Source: Hyalella azteca
Lineage: Eukaryota; Arthropoda; Malacostraca; Amphipoda; Hyalellidae
Length of the DNA: 64,000 nt
NCBI RefSeq assembly: GCF_000764305.2
Contig: NW_025945836.1
Span: 46,027-110,026, forward strand
Reading direction: 5' to 3'
The notes under the pieces were generated by a model. The model ran no database searches. It worked only from the letters and a program-made list of their open reading frames with translations, and was not told where the DNA came from. The position numbers and the translations under genes were made by a program. Positions 1-12,421 of this stretch are shown here, in pieces (positions within the stretch are counted from its first letter, which is position 1; the number at the start of each line of letters is the position of its first letter).

Positions 1-1930
1 TGCGTGACTTTGTTTTTGTTAATTTAATATCATCTTATGGAATCTGGAGGAAAGGTGAGTTCAGCCTACTTGCAAAAAAATGCAAGCATGAAACAAGTGA
101 CCACAACCAGATTAGGGTTCCTAGTTGATTGATGCATTCCTCTCAAAGCTACTTCTTCTCACGTGTTACAAATTCTCAACGAACATAATGTTTATCATGA
201 GAACCATTAATCACCATGCTGATTTAGCACCCTTATAGATCAAGACAAGTATTTAGCAGATTGATCCATTACCCCTTGTGTACATTGTAATGTATCAACT
301 ACATTTTTCTACACTAAAAATTGCCTTCACACTAATTACGTGAAAGAAAGAAGGGAACCTTGCAACATACAAATATAAACATAATTTGATACAAATTTAA
401 TTTAGTTTAATGAAAAATAAGAATATTTTCTAAAATTGCAGGTGCTTTTATTAGATTTAGGCAATGTAAAGAACAGAATTTGAGATTTACCTATCGCAGT
501 AGCCAACATCAAACTTTGTTGTATCCACGGCTGACTTGAGTGTGTTTTGGCATCTATATTAGACTGGGGAATTTGAAACAAAAGAGATTCATCAAATTAT
601 TTTTAATCTTCATTTATTATAGGACCATAAGTGAAAGTTTAATTTTTTAATGAAATTTGTATGAAAGCTAGCAATTTCTATTTGTACCACCATGCCCTGT
701 GCAGGCTGTGCTTGCAGCTCTAAAAAGTTTGCCATGGCATATGACTTTATTTCTGATGTATGCTGGTCAAGGATGTGTATGCCATGTACAAAAACGTCCT
801 CCTGGTACAGTGGCGAGTGCCGAGTGGTATGCCAACTTGCCAAGGTCACCTTGGTTGGAATTCTAAAATTCATGGTTCACATAAAAAAAGCATTCCGCCT
901 TAAAAAAAATGTTCCAGGCAACTAGAAACAGGTTTGCAGGACGTCAGAAATCGGCTTTGGTTATGGTAGCTATTATCGTATGAACGTCAAGTCAGGCAAC
1001 ACAGAGAAGGTCCCATGCAAGATTGTTAATTGCGCACGTCACTCACAGATGAGCAAGAGGGATAGATCTTCAGAAGGAAATACTATTTACTCCCAACATA
1101 ATAGTTTCAAATTAAATATAAAAAACATTTATGGCACCTAACGTATTCGTTATCTTAGCTTTCAAATTGAGGAGAAACTCATTGGCAGTTGGAGAAACTT
1201 CTCAAAGAAAAGGCAATGCACAACAAACGACATGACACTTCACAGTTGACTGACTAGAATAGACTCAATAGTCAATAGAGTACTCAAAAGTAAAAAATTT
1301 AGCATTCAAATCTTTAGATTCTGTGAACCTTGTGATTTCTTCATTATTAAAACTTAGGAATTCTCACAATATATAACATAAAGTTTTCACTCAATTATCA
1401 TCTCGAAATTCGGGAGCTTTATCTGCAGTAATGTTCTGTAGTTACCTCACCCACCGTCACCACCAATTGCATAATGAGAACTAACCACTAACCATCATTA
1501 GATTCCCGCCACTGTTGCACACGGTTGATTCTGCATGCATGTATAATATTTACGAAGGTTATTAAATCATTCTGATTTCTGTTGAATGTCAGTTACTGAT
1601 AAATTTTTTATATAGAAGAATTCATATCTTTAATTTTTTCACATGACTATATTGATGTCAGTTTCACATTGGTTGCCGGTGCAGTTGGTATCCCTGCTAC
1701 CTTCTTTGTTTACGTTTTTCATTTGGCTGATCACAACGAAAGGAGATTGTATGTCTCAGCTGATTGCATCGGTGGTCAGTTTTGTATTTGTGGATTGAAT
1801 CATAGGCAGTTTTTCACGTATTTGTGAGTGAGTGTACATAGTGAAGATGTTATTCTTTGCAATTTCCATCAATAATGACATAACCACATTATTGTATTAC
1901 GCTCTTTAAATAAGAATTGTAGCATTACGC
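1..1930. other. No gene recognised
   Basis: AT-rich sequence with only short open frames on either strand. I saw no recognisable domain, RNA gene or terminal inverted repeat. It could be intron or intergenic sequence. Confidence 0.5.
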
Positions 1931-1984
1931 ATTAAGTTAGCATCAGTGCATTAACATTGTGTGCATTTGAGGCGGTCCCTTCTA

Positions 1985-2135
1985 GCTTTCTATCGCTGGT
2001 TGGATCCCAGTGACTGTGACGTTGCACACGTTCTAGCGATGATTCGATCCCTGTGACAGTATGTTGGACGCATTCAAGCGTTGATTGGATTCTTGTGACT
2101 GTTATGTTGGACGCGTTCAAGCATCGATTGGATTC
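1985..2135. repeat. Degenerate minisatellite, unit about 43 bp
   Basis: About three diverged tandem copies of a unit containing 'gtgactgt..gttggacgc' and 'ttcaagc..tgattggattctt'. The last two copies are the most alike and the first has drifted. The minus-strand open frame here only reflects the repeat. Confidence 0.6.
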
Positions 2136-2225
2136 TTAATACTGACTTACTGTGATGATGCAAGCGCTGTTTTTTTCAATGAAACAGCTGTGGCATCTTG
2201 CAGAGACTCATCAGTGATGATGATG

Positions 2226-2593
2226 GACTGAAAGTGGAAGTGTGCTGTATGTTCCAGATTTTTGGGTCCTGCTTTCCAATTTGCTATGTTTACCAGTTAA
2301 TATATATTACCCCTCTGGAATTCCACACTGCGCAAGGTGTACCAACTACCATGTACGCCACTGTTGGCTGTTGCCATGGCAAGGTGCTCAGAGCCTTGTG
2401 TATGTGGTATGCCAGATTAATTAATGTAAAAAGTGCACCATCCCATTTTTGGGTATGGATGTAATAATGTATGCTAATGCTGGTATCCAGTGTGGAATTC
2501 TAGAGGGATATTAAATTAACCAGTACACATAGCATATTGGAAAGCAGGACCTGAAAGCTTGGAAAGGCCAGGAACTTTACACTTTCAGTCAAT
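2226..2593. repeat. Inverted-repeat (MITE-like) element
   Basis: The left arm (about 2263-2330, ending 'ggaattccacactg') is matched in inverted orientation by the right arm (about 2488-2550, starting 'cagtgtggaattc'). The arms are about 70 bp and lie around a core of roughly 160 bp. A weaker outer pair, 'gactgaaagtg' near 2226 and its complement near 2590, suggests the true ends. No target duplication was clear. There is no coding sequence; the short open frames overlap the arms. Confidence 0.55.
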
Positions 2594-2684
2594 TATGTAC
2601 ATATCCTATCCCTTTCCAGAATTACAGCTGTGAATTTGATTGATAAGATTGTGATTTTAGGCTTTAGCCCCTTGACCCCCTTCC

Positions 2685-2811
2685 AGCTTTCCAGCTGTGA
2701 TTGTTTAATGGAATTGTAATGTTATTTTGCTTTCTAGCTATGATTGGTTAATGGAGATGCTTTCAAGCTGTGATTGGCTGATGGGGATGCTTTCAAGCTG
2801 TGATTGGTTGT
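2685..2811. repeat. Short tandem array, unit about 30 bp
   Basis: Three to four diverged copies of a unit containing 'gctttcaagctgtgattgg' follow each other. Each copy carries an ATTGG (reverse CCAAT) pentamer, which I take to be incidental. Confidence 0.55.
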
Positions 2812-2829
2812 GTCCATAAGCCCCACCCC

Positions 2830-5230
2830 CAAATATGGTATATGTGCTACAGTACTGGTTAACTAAATACTTAACTTAAACTTGATCATTATGAACAAAG
2901 GGCCTGGAAAATTTTCTAAAAATCCAATAAATAAAATAAAAATAAAAACTATCTATCAAACAAGAGACATCCAAATTATTCTATAACAAACCTGATATAC
3001 TATACAATTGAAACAGTTTGTCCACTTATGATCCATCTTTACATTTATAGTCAGTAACATGGCAGAGCACTGCATCAAAGGAAAGCTTTTCACCTTAGGT
3101 GGCATGGAAAGCTTTTTTATAAATGAACTTCCATTCTTAGAATTCCAGCCTGCTGGTATCCAACATGATACTTTGCTGGCTGGTATAGGACTCAAAGTCA
3201 AAGTTCACAAAATTGAACTTGAGGAAGAGTCTAAAAGATTAAAAAAACTAACTGCTCTGCATCTATGCTATATTATACTATATATGAATAAAAATGAACT
3301 TGAGGAAGCATTGAAATATGTTTTCTCACTATCTCTGTCAGGGAAGTGAAATTTCTAGTAGTGCATTCTGATTACATTTGCCCATTATTAACCCAAAAAA
3401 TAGGCTATTTGAAGCATCATATATTATATACCTATCATATGCTTTATATGATGCACATGCACATTGATGACTTTTCAAACCGCCGGGCACCAACCAGTTA
3501 CCAGTAAACCACAAAACCAGGCGACATCAACCAACATGCACCAATAGAGCCTTAGAGGCTCAATGTTTCCATGTGAGATTCGTGTAAAACTTTCTTAGAC
3601 GAGAACGGCACACTATCATCCATCTTGCTGTCATATCTGTAACTAAAGCTATTCAAGATTGAATGAGTCACATCAGAAAAATATAGGCCATTTTGGGTGT
3701 TGCAGACTTGCAGTCTTGACTGTCTTGTTGAAATTTGTGCCAAACGGCCGCGCTCACAACACAGCTTCTTCTTCTTTTCGGGGTGTCTACACTGGGTAGA
3801 CTTAAAGCCACAGGTCGACCTCGAGGACGGCCGTTGGGCCTGAGAGCCTGTATTGTGTTTAAATTCTTCTAAGTAGGTAACCACTGAATTCTTGTTTATA
3901 GTAAAGATGCTTGGAGTCCAGATTGCCGGAGAGGGCCAGCAGGATCTTGTGTCGGAGTTTCCGGGACAATGTTCTCATCATCACTGTTAGGCATGTCAGA
4001 CTCTGACTCTGCCATTATCATTATGCATTTATTACCTACAATAACAATTCACAAGTAGCAACTTACACAGTTATACAAAAAAAAATATTGAATAAATGTT
4101 AATATAAATAATAAATATAATGGAGCAAATAGTTAAAGAAAAATATATATAATTTTTTTCAATAGTGGTACAGAGATGAAATATAGGCTAATATGAATAG
4201 AAAAAGTTTATGCAGCAAATGGTACAGCATAAATAAAGTCAAAATAATATTGGTGTTGACAGCGGCACAGCCTACCTAGTTATATTACCAAATTCCAAAC
4301 CTCAATTCAAAACTATGCAGGAATCCTAACTGATTGGACTTGAAACACAAAATATACACTTGACACACTACACAGTAGGTATATGTAAAGATGTAAATGC
4401 AAATAAAAAAATAAATAAATCACATTGACAAGTTGTTTAATGATGCGGCCAGCCGGGCCAGGGTTTCATGAAAAATAATATAACTTTAATATGAAAGAGA
4501 TGATAATAGTGAACTAAAATGATGGGATTTTAACTACCGTACCTAAATTCAAACCTTGGCTGGCCCACAAACCTACTCCTACCTACTACCTCTTCTCATG
4601 GAGAGAAGAGGAGGGGGGAGGGGCGAGAAAGCCAGCCGGGTTCTTGACTCTGGACAGGACCCTCACTAAATATACGCGAGGTATATATAGAAGTATAGTC
4701 CAAGATCAAGTTAAACGTGAATTATCAATTATTATTTGCCGGTTAACTTTACGCAATCAAGGGAGATAGACACTAGAGATGTTCACTCGATGAACGCAGC
4801 TGACTCTCTCGAAATTTGTGACCAACGGCTGCACTCACAACACAGCTTCCACTGAAAAGTGAAAACAACTCTTCCAAACTATGCGTACGCAAGTCCGGAA
4901 ATTGTAAAGGATCAAATCAGACTCATTTACCTGATTTTGTGTATCAGCGCCATGGCTGATAAGCCATCGCCAATTCCTGAAATTTTCATTCCTAATTTGC
5001 TTAAATTTCTCTCAACTGATCATTTGATTCAATCTATCCAAGCCTTGCTACGGTGCTATAAAGTGTTTTGATAAATTGAATAAATGTCCTGCTAAACTTT
5101 GTTTTAAACTCAATGGCAATTATTGTAAAAATCAATAAAATTGAACAACAAATGAAACTTGTGATGTGCGAATGGACTCGTTAAATAATTCACGTGTTAA
5201 TAATTAAAGCTCCGAAGACCGTGTTGACAA
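2830..5230. other. No gene recognised; dispersed repeat fragments
   Basis: A 96-codon open frame (3059-3349, plus) has no recognisable domain. About 3740-3870 contains a dispersed repeat ('cttcttcttttcggggtgtc', then 'taaagccacaggtc' and 'gggcctgagagc') that recurs at about 37295-37400. A second motif, 'gaacgc.gctgactctctc' near 4790, recurs near 38570. The rest is AT-rich with no assignment. Confidence 0.45.
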
Positions 5231-5246
5231 GTGGTCTAGTGTAAAC

Positions 5247-5500
5247 CATGGTTGAACTACTATAAGATTGACCCATGAGAAGCTCATTTTCGCGGATGGA
5301 GCTTGCTTTTCGCCAATGACGTCACTGGTCTCAATGACGTCACGGGCATTAACCAATCACCGAAATGCGTTCAAACCAGTCGACCAATCCGTCATGGGAA
5401 CGACGGGCTTGTTTACGTTTCTCGATCTACGTGACGTAACAAGAAAGATGAACTGAAAGACGGAACTTCTCGTGAGTCAACCTTATATAGTTCAACCATG
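5247..5500. mobile_element. MULE-like MITE with 9-bp target duplication
   Basis: A 254-bp element bounded by 'CATGGTTGAACTA' on the left and its complement on the right. The terminal inverted repeats are about 40 bp and imperfect. The 9-mer 'agtgtaaac' lies directly outside both ends (5238-5246 and 5501-5509), which is direct evidence of insertion. A 9-bp duplication is the usual mark of Mutator-like (MULE) transposons, but no transposase is present, so the superfamily is inferred from duplication length alone. The interior is less AT-rich than its surroundings and carries CRE and CCAAT boxes. Confidence 0.75.
5313..5439. promoter_or_regulatory. CRE/CCAAT cluster inside the MITE
   Basis: There are two perfect palindromic cAMP-response elements, TGACGTCA, at 5317-5324 and 5335-5342. 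A related TGACGTAA lies at 5432-5439. CCAAT pentamers occur at 5313, 5353 and 5384. This combination is typical of CREB/ATF- and NF-Y-bound promoters. No gene that it would drive was identified, so function is inferred only from motif density. Confidence 0.5.
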
Positions 5501-5509
5501 AGTGTAAAC

Positions 5510-6078
5510 GCTGAGGCGTGTTGGTGTAGCACACGCGTTCTACCCGGCGTGCTGTAAAGTTGTTTTACCATCCAATGTTGTGAGAACTGACGAATTCATC
5601 GTTGATGGTCGACGTGATGGCTAGGTTGACTTTTCGTTGTTGTGATCTAGACAAACACTTTATGACATGCCACATACACAGTTTCCCCGATGTCAAATAC
5701 TGAATCACTTTATCCAATAGATTTTGATGTTCGTATATATTCATGTGGCGTGCGCATCATTAGTAAATGTTCTAATAGCAAACTTCACTAATTTCTTCAC
5801 TTTTTATTACGATGTATCAAACTCTATACACTTAAATATGACGAACTCTTGACCACATTAGTCATCCCTGTCAAGAATTATTCCTAATGACAACAGCAGA
5901 AAATGAGTTTTAGAAAGGATTTGGGGCGTGGTGTCTCTGAGAAAAAGACATTTCAGAATCAGCTGGCCTATACTTTCAAAAACAGTTAAGAGATCGTAAG
6001 TTCATCAGCCAATCATTGACGGCCTATCGAGCAAAATCCACCAATCATAGACAAGAAAATAGGTCGTAAGTACTTACG
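5510..6078. other. No gene recognised
   Basis: AT-rich sequence ending immediately before the sequencing-adapter junction. No domain, repeat family or RNA gene was seen. Confidence 0.5.
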
Positions 6079-6116
6079 CTGTCTCTTATACACATCTAGA
6101 TGTGTATAAGAGACAG
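6079..6116. other. Nextera mate-pair junction adapter (assembly artefact)
   Basis: The sequence is the 19-nt Tn5 mosaic end CTGTCTCTTATACACATCT (6079-6097) followed directly by its reverse complement (6098-6116). This 38-bp palindrome is exactly the circularisation junction of Illumina Nextera mate-pair libraries. It is synthetic and not part of the genome. Its translation gives the spurious peptide SYTHLDVYKRQ. Sequence on the two sides of the junction need not be contiguous in the organism. Confidence 0.97.
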
Positions 6117-6305
6117 GTCCTGCCACTCTCGTCGGGACTTCTGGCCTGCAACACCTCGCTGTCCTGCCACTCTCGTCGGGACTTCTGGCCTGCAACACCT
6201 CGCTGTCCTGCCACTCTCGTCGGGACTTCTGGCCGGCAACACCTCGCTGTCCTGCCACTCTCGTCGAGACTTCTGGTCTGAACCTCGCTGTCCTGCAACT
6301 CTCTT
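6117..6305. repeat. 44-bp tandem repeat next to the adapter
   Basis: Copies start at 6117, 6161, 6205 and 6249 with a strict 44-bp period ('gtcctgccactctcgtcggg' and so on). A shortened, diverged copy starts near 6290. The array begins exactly at the adapter edge, so its true left limit is unknown. The open frames on both strands here (repeats of RPEVPTRVAGQR or similar) only reflect the repeat. Confidence 0.85.
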
Positions 6306-7600
6306 CGTCGATTGTTCTGCTAATCTTCGAACACTTTCTAGTTTAAAGATTGTTCTGCTTCTCATCCTCAAATTTATTCAAGTTTGAAGATTAGCAACGG
6401 AATTCTGGAGCTTTGATGTAGCGGGATTTGGAATAGCCAGATTCTCAAACTCCGGAGAATGTCTATACAAGGCAACGCCAGGTTAAGCTGCTACAAATAA
6501 AAAATCAAGATTTCAGCGACAAAGCACAATCAAGAAACGAGGACCCTGTATTAGCACAAGGCTTTGGTTACAGCAGGCATCCAGACGGCGACAAATGTGT
6601 TGGTCGTGAGCGCAGCAGGAGGACAACCGCTCGGTTAAACGGGTTGGACACAACCTTGTTCCCGACCAACTGGTGGTTGAGAACGATAGTGCCGCCTAGT
6701 TTCACTGGTGGAATAACAGTCGTCATAGTTATGGGGTACATTTTATTTCAAGTGCAAGAAACGAAATCAAGCAATCAGTCTTAAAGCAGTGATATTAGGC
6801 TCAAATTGACTCAGATTTATGAACAAGCCATTTTCAGGAAATAAGCAACTTATAAAAATAGAAAAATTTAAAACTTATGACATATTTACAATGGGGGTTA
6901 CGCTTACTAATCTTATTCTGTAAAGTCTACCAAACCGAATGTAAAAGTTATGTTGACACCAACGAAAAATATTAAATTCAGTAAACCAAAGCCATCGCGA
7001 GATTTGAACGATTCCTGAATTACTGATAAAGTAAATCTATACAGCGATAAGAGAATATTCTGTTAGAAAACTGTCAGCAGAGTTAGAAACCGCCAGTTAT
7101 CAAACCTGGGAATAACTGCAACACTGTTATCCCTAGGAGCATGACTGCCACTCTCACAACACTGACGCCTGCCAGCCCCTCAAGAAGGCTGCAAGAAAAA
7201 TGCCTGCTGATATTACAATAAAGTAGCATTCAAGCCCCAACGAACAAAAGGCACTCGCTCTCCATCTCCGTCACTATTATCATTAGAAGTTTTCTTCTTT
7301 TATGCAAAAAGAAATCCCAGCTCATGCAACAACATTTACAACATTTTGTCGTGTGCTGAGATGTCTCTAACAACCACTATACCTATTCAAACTACTATTT
7401 CCATGTACATGGCTTATCTTATTCAAATATGTTACGACTGCTATGACTGAGCAGCTGCGGTCGGTGTCATCTTGGCTTCGTTGTTCTTATTCATATCCAC
7501 GCCGTAACAAGCGCCTGCCACCTTCGAGGGACTTTGAACAGCTAAGCCCCTCTTTCTTGTTGCAGTGGGTGCCTTGGGTTAGGTACTCTACATAGCTTGG
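6306..7600. other. No gene recognised
   Basis: Mixed-composition sequence with short open frames only. It lies downstream of the minus-strand zinc-finger exon, so part may be 3' untranslated or flanking sequence of that gene. Confidence 0.4.
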
Positions 7601-7762
7601 TCCTGTTGTCTCAAAAGATCAAATGTTCTGCACTTGATTCCTGTGTCAAGCTTCCTACATTCACATGCATCCTCACACCTGGGTCACTGATGCAGTTTCT
7701 GGTGGCCTCTGGAGAGCAGATGCTGTTCAAACATGCATTTTCGACGCACATATAATTCAAAC

Positions 7763-9004
7763 TTAGAGCAGAGATGGGTCCTTTTCTGTTGAATGTTTGC
7801 AAAAAAGATGTCTTTTCAAGTCACGTTTTGATGCACAAGCATAATCACACTCAGAGCACTGAAAGGGTTTTTCTATTGAATGCTTCCGAAGAAAATGAGT
7901 TTTCAAGTTCCCTTTTGTGGCGCAGGCATAATTGCAATTGGAGCATTGAAAATGTTTTTCTGTTGAATGTTTGAAAAGTAAATGACTTTTCAAAGCCCCT
8001 TTTGTGATGCAAGCATAATCACACTTGGAGCACTGAGAAGGTTTTTCTGTTGAATGCTTCCGAAGGAAATGAATTTTCAAGTCCCCTTTTGCGATGCAAG
8101 CATAATCACACTTGGAGCATTGCAAAGGTTTTTCTGTTGAATGTTTGAAAAGTAAATGACTTTTCAGGTGGCATTTTGTGGCACAAGCATAATCACACTT
8201 GGAACATTGTAAAGGTTTTTCTGTTGAATGTTTGTAAAGCCAATGTCTTTTCAAGTGACTTTTTGTGATGCAAGCATAATCACACATGGAGCATTGCAAA
8301 GGTTTTTCTGTTGAATGTTTTGAAAGTAAATGTCTCTTCAAGTCACCTTTTGTGGTGCAAGCATAATCACACTTGGAGCATTGTAAAGGTTTTTCTGTTG
8401 AATGTTTGAAAAGCCAATGTCTTTTCAGGTGACTTTTTGTGGTGCAAGCATAATCACACTCAGTGCACTGAAAAGGTTTTTCTGTTGAATGTTTGAAAAG
8501 TAAATGACTTTTCAAGTGAGATTTTGTGCCACAAGCATAATCACACTTGGAGCACTGAAAAGGTTTTTCTGTGAAATGTTTGGAAAAAATATGTATTTTC
8601 AAGTCCTGTTTTTTGTTGCAAGCAAAATCACATTCAGAGCAGCCAAACTTCTTTATTAACAAACGTTTAGAAAGGCAATGCTTACACAAGATTTCTTTGC
8701 AACCATCAGCATATTTACTTCGAGAGAATTTCTGTGCATTTCTCTGAGGATGACGTAGGAGAATATGTTGTTTGAGATCAGCTTCAGTGGCACACGAATT
8801 CCAACAGAACTGGCATCGGTGTTTACTTCTGCACAAATTTTTGAAGTTACTATGCTCTTGCATTAATTTTCTTGTGGTACCAGATTGTTCACAGTCACGG
8901 AACATAAATGATTTTTCTATGTGTTGCTTGGAGCTGGACGCCCCAGAGACGCAAGCGCCGCCAGCAGCGTCTGCTGATGCCGGTGCTGACCCACCTTCGC
9001 CAAA
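7763..9004 (-). CDS. C2H2 zinc-finger protein, 11-finger terminal exon
   Basis: This is a probable nuclear DNA-binding protein. From the ATG at 8905 the frame encodes 380 residues with eleven C-x2-C-x12-H-x4-H fingers. The first is at residues 31-52 and ten consecutive fingers start at 89 and recur every 29 residues. Linkers read HSTEKPFQC or close variants, and most fingers begin CSKCDYAC. The spacing is 29 rather than the usual 28 because the histidines are four residues apart. The frame stays open upstream of the ATG to a good 3' splice site (pyrimidine-rich tract then AG at 9006-9005). The exon therefore probably starts at 9004 in phase 0, adding 33 residues (FGEGGSAPASADAAGG...). The stop is followed by no further fingers. 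Fingers are similar at DNA level, so the array expanded by tandem duplication. Target and exact orthologue are unknown. Confidence 0.82.
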   Translation of the reverse strand, partial: FGEGGSAPASADAAGGACVSGASSSKQHIEKSFMFRDCEQSGTTRKLMQEHSNFKNLCRSKHRCQFCWNSCATEADLKQHILLRHPQRNAQKFSRSKYADGCKEILCKHCLSKRLLIKKFGCSECDFACNKKQDLKIHIFSKHFTEKPFQCSKCDYACGTKSHLKSHLLFKHSTEKPFQCTECDYACTTKSHLKRHWLFKHSTEKPLQCSKCDYACTTKGDLKRHLLSKHSTEKPLQCSMCDYACITKSHLKRHWLYKHSTEKPLQCSKCDYACATKCHLKSHLLFKHSTEKPLQCSKCDYACIAKGDLKIHFLRKHSTEKPSQCSKCDYACITKGALKSHLLFKHSTEKHFQCSNCNYACATKGNLKTHFLRKHSIEKPFQCSECDYACASKRDLKRHLFCKHSTEKDPSLL

Positions 9005-9429
9005 CTAATGATAAAAATACAAAGTAAACAATCTCTCTTATTAATAAGAGCCACAGTAAATAGTTGACACCCAAGCTTGATCCTCAGCAAAATTCTCAAA
9101 ATGTTACGGAAAGTTTGTTCTGGTTCATGCAAAGTTTACTCAGCATTATTACTTGGTCAGAGCAAATAAGTGAGTTAATATTTTCTGGTCTAAACTTAGG
9201 GCATAGATTCTGGCTTGGCAAATTTAAACACAAATAAAAATTCAATGCACTCAAGTACTGCTGTGAAAATTCAATCCAATAATTCCACAATATTTTAGTT
9301 ACATTCATTCTTAAATTGAAACCTGGATTCTCAACCACCAAATCAACACTCACCCTCACAACACCACACACCCAGGGCAGACAGACAAATTTACAGGCGC
9401 AAACACAAATTTCCACTAGCGAATAACTA

Positions 9430-11300
9430 CATCCTAGCCACAGCATTAGACACCTCACGTGTCATAAAACAGCTCAAAAATTCTTCAGCCATGGAACATG
9501 GAATTCTGAAACACCTCGGCCCGCATGGTATCATCACTCTCACAAATATAGCCAACTTTCTTTTGCCAACTGCATCATACCCTCAATCTGGAAAACCGGC
9601 AAAATCAAAACTCTCCTGAAACCGAACAAACCCCCCACCAAGGCAGCCTCCTACAGGCCCATTACAGTCCTCTGCACACCATACAAAGTTGTAGAGCGCC
9701 TCATACTCTCCATAACCGCGCCTCACATTCCCCTCTCACCCACACAACACGGTTAAAGAACCCATCACTCCACCACCACACTCCTCACTAACCTCAAACA
9801 ACGTATACAAGATGGCATTAACTCCAAGCGACCTGCACATTGCAAACTTCTAAGCACAATCGACATTAGCAAAGCATTTGATGCCATCCCACGCTTCCCA
9901 CTCACAGACAAAATCTTTTAAACAACACTACATAACAACACCAAACGTTGGCTTGCCAACTATTCAACAGGCAGACAGTCGTTCGTTCACTACAATGGCA
10001 TATTATCACACACAAAAAACATACCCCAAGGAGGGTATGTATACCCCACTGATCCTAGGGGAGTACCCCAAGGATCAGTCCTCTCACAAACACTTTTCAA
10101 CCTTTACATGCACAACATTCCAGCCCCACCAGACAACATTCACATTTTGTCTTACGCAGACGACATCACAATATTACATAAACACACAAGAGTGCTAACA
10201 CATGCTCTACACTAGTACAACCTTACATCACACAACTAGAGGACTGGCTAGCACGCAACAGACTCAAAGTAGCTCCCACCAAATCAACAAGCACACTACC
10301 AACAAGCCACACAAAGAAGCATCAACACAGGCCCACAGTCACTTTAAACAACACCATCATAACACACACACATGAAACCAAGATCCTAGGTGTCACTTAC
10401 AACACTTCTATGTCTTTCGGGCCACACATACAGGACATCAAAACAAAATGCAGACATAGGCTAAACACACTCAGAGCCCTCACAGGAACAACATTCGGAC
10501 AGAACAAAGAAACCCTCACACTAGTGTACAAACAATACATACGCTCAGTGCTAGACTATGCAAGTCCAGCCTGGGCACCCATAATTTCACCCACACTTCA
10601 CAAACACCTACAAACGATACAAAACACAGCCCTCAGAATCACAATTGGCAGCACCCAAACCACACCATCCAGTCACGTCCATGCAGAAACCAAAGTCCTC
10701 TCTATGAAAGAACACCTAGACATGAGAGGCGCCAAATTCCTTGCATCAGCACTCCACAACCCCCTCAGTCCCTGCCATTACTTTCCGTACCTACCCCCCA
10801 CACCCAGACAAATTGCCAACACTCCTTACAACTACTATCTCACAATAATTAATTCCATACCTCCGCCCACAGACCCAGCCACCTCCATTAAACACATACA
10901 CACACACCTAACCCGGAACGCACTCTTAAATCTACCAATCAACAGCATCATTGATGACAGACCACCAGACATCAGCCATACAGAACAGCAGTTGAGCCGT
11001 GCAGAAAGGGTGCACCTCAGCAGACTCCGCTGCGGTCACCATCCTCGCAAAACTCATAAAAACACCGCCTGGACAGCACTCAAACGGACCTGTGCCCCCA
11101 ATGTCAAGCACGCCCCCACACCGTCAAGCATCTTCTGCTGGAGTGCCCGGAGCTGGCAGCACCCAGGCTCCAGGCAGGCAAAACATCCATTGCAAAGCTA
11201 TGGTCCGAGCCCGGCTCGGGTGGCGACTTTCTTGCGCGGCGCGGGCTTCTTGGCGTGGCCGGGGCTCAGGGAACATCAACAACAACAACACCACACACCG
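9430..11300 (+). mobile_element. Decayed Jockey-like non-LTR retrotransposon
   Basis: A 5'-truncated reverse-transcriptase ORF is broken by stops and frameshifts. In order along the strand: SYRPITVLCTPYK (near 9650), a stop after SPTQHG, DISKAFDAIPR (near 9870), VPQGSVLS (near 10075), and the catalytic SYADDITI with YADD at 10153-10164. The thumb region (frame 10410 onward, AGPHIQ-like start then RSVLDYASPAWAP) follows, and a C-terminal cysteine motif CPQC...HLLLEC lies near 11095-11150. About 40 bp containing a near-duplicate of the 'accccaagga' motif is inserted near 10035. The element ends with a (CAA)n tail at about 11275-11295, as does the related element at 42160. Reverse transcription and target-primed integration were its functions; this copy is dead. 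Confidence 0.8.
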
Positions 11301-11627
11301 CACAGTACTCAACTTCTTCTCATAGAACACAACTCAAAAATCCTTGGCCTAAACTTTGATGTCATGCTTACTTTCACCACCCAACACAGAACCACATCAG
11401 CATTTCCTCAAAAAGCAAAACGTGATGAAAGTCCTCTTGAGAACATCATATGGACAAAACTAGAAAACTTTACTACAAACCTACAAAACCATCTGTCATC
11501 CAATAATTGATTATACCTGTCAGAATTGAACGCCCATTCCTACAACTTCACACCACTACAAATGGTTCAAAATGCCACACTTTGTGCACAATAACTTGTT
11601 GCCACAACAAAATAACCAATTAATATC

Positions 11628-11820
11628 AGTAGTTACATGACCGAGCGCATGGCGCCATTTTCCATAAACAGCTTAAATCATAGGTCATCACAACCATTTA
11701 CCTTAAATCTTACCCAACAAAATTAACCAATCACCTCCAAATAAAACCTCCTTCAATATTATTACGAACAATTACCCCCGAATCTGTATGAACAGCTTAA
11801 CAGGGTACCGATCATTTACC
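11628..11820 (+). repeat. Left terminal inverted repeat of the Polinton-like element
   Basis: It matches the complement of 15376-15568. The outer 51 bp are identical; the inner part contains 'acccaacaaaattaacca' and 'cagcttaacagggtacc' in both arms. Confidence 0.8.
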
Positions 11821-12142
11821 CGATTGAGTCATTCAAGTCATTTCCCAGGCTGGAGTCATTTGAGTCAAACCAGCTTAAAACCTTGAGTCAGTTTTTTTTC
11901 ATGGTGCACATCGGCTGGTAGCTAAAGGCGCACTTAAATTATCCTCCACAAAAACTCGCTCCAGATCCAGGACCGGTCTGGCAGAGGTAGGATCATCGCG
12001 CTAATATCGAGAGTGAACATTCTGTATTTGCCCTCGACCGCTAGCTGATCTGTAATACATTAAGCTCTGAACTCCCGTCTAGTGAGGATATTTCAGAAGG
12101 CAATCCCTACTTAATGATCTCGTACGGAAGAATAAGTACATA

Positions 12143-12421
12143 ATGAGCACGCTAGCAAAGCAACAAATTGATACGTTGAAAAAAGCTAAGGAAAAACTGA
12201 AGTTCGTTGAGAGTGTGATTGGTGAAGCTCTATCGAATAATGAAAAATATGAAGAAATTCGAGATTTGATCATCAAAGATGCAATTGCCAAACCGCTTAA
12301 ACCATACACGAAAAATCTTTTCAATGTAGGAAAAAGGATGAGAAGAACAGGTATAGAAACGCCGGAAAAAACGAACACATGGTTAATGAAGAACATAGAA
12401 CATTTCTATGAACATTTCTAA
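12143..12421 (+). CDS. Unrecognised 92-codon ORF in the Polinton-like element
   Basis: It starts at an ATG and encodes a charged, helix-rich protein (MSTLAKQQIDTLKKAKEK..., lysine and glutamate rich) that I do not recognise. Position just inside the left inverted repeat suggests an element gene or gene remnant. The last residues and stop come from a later insertion: a Penelope-like fragment bounded by the 12-mer 'taatgaagaaca' interrupts the frame at 12396. The original C-terminus is therefore downstream of 12828 or lost. No function is proposed. Confidence 0.4.
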   Translation: MSTLAKQQIDTLKKAKEKLKFVESVIGEALSNNEKYEEIRDLIIKDAIAKPLKPYTKNLFNVGKRMRRTGIETPEKTNTWLMKNIEHFYEHF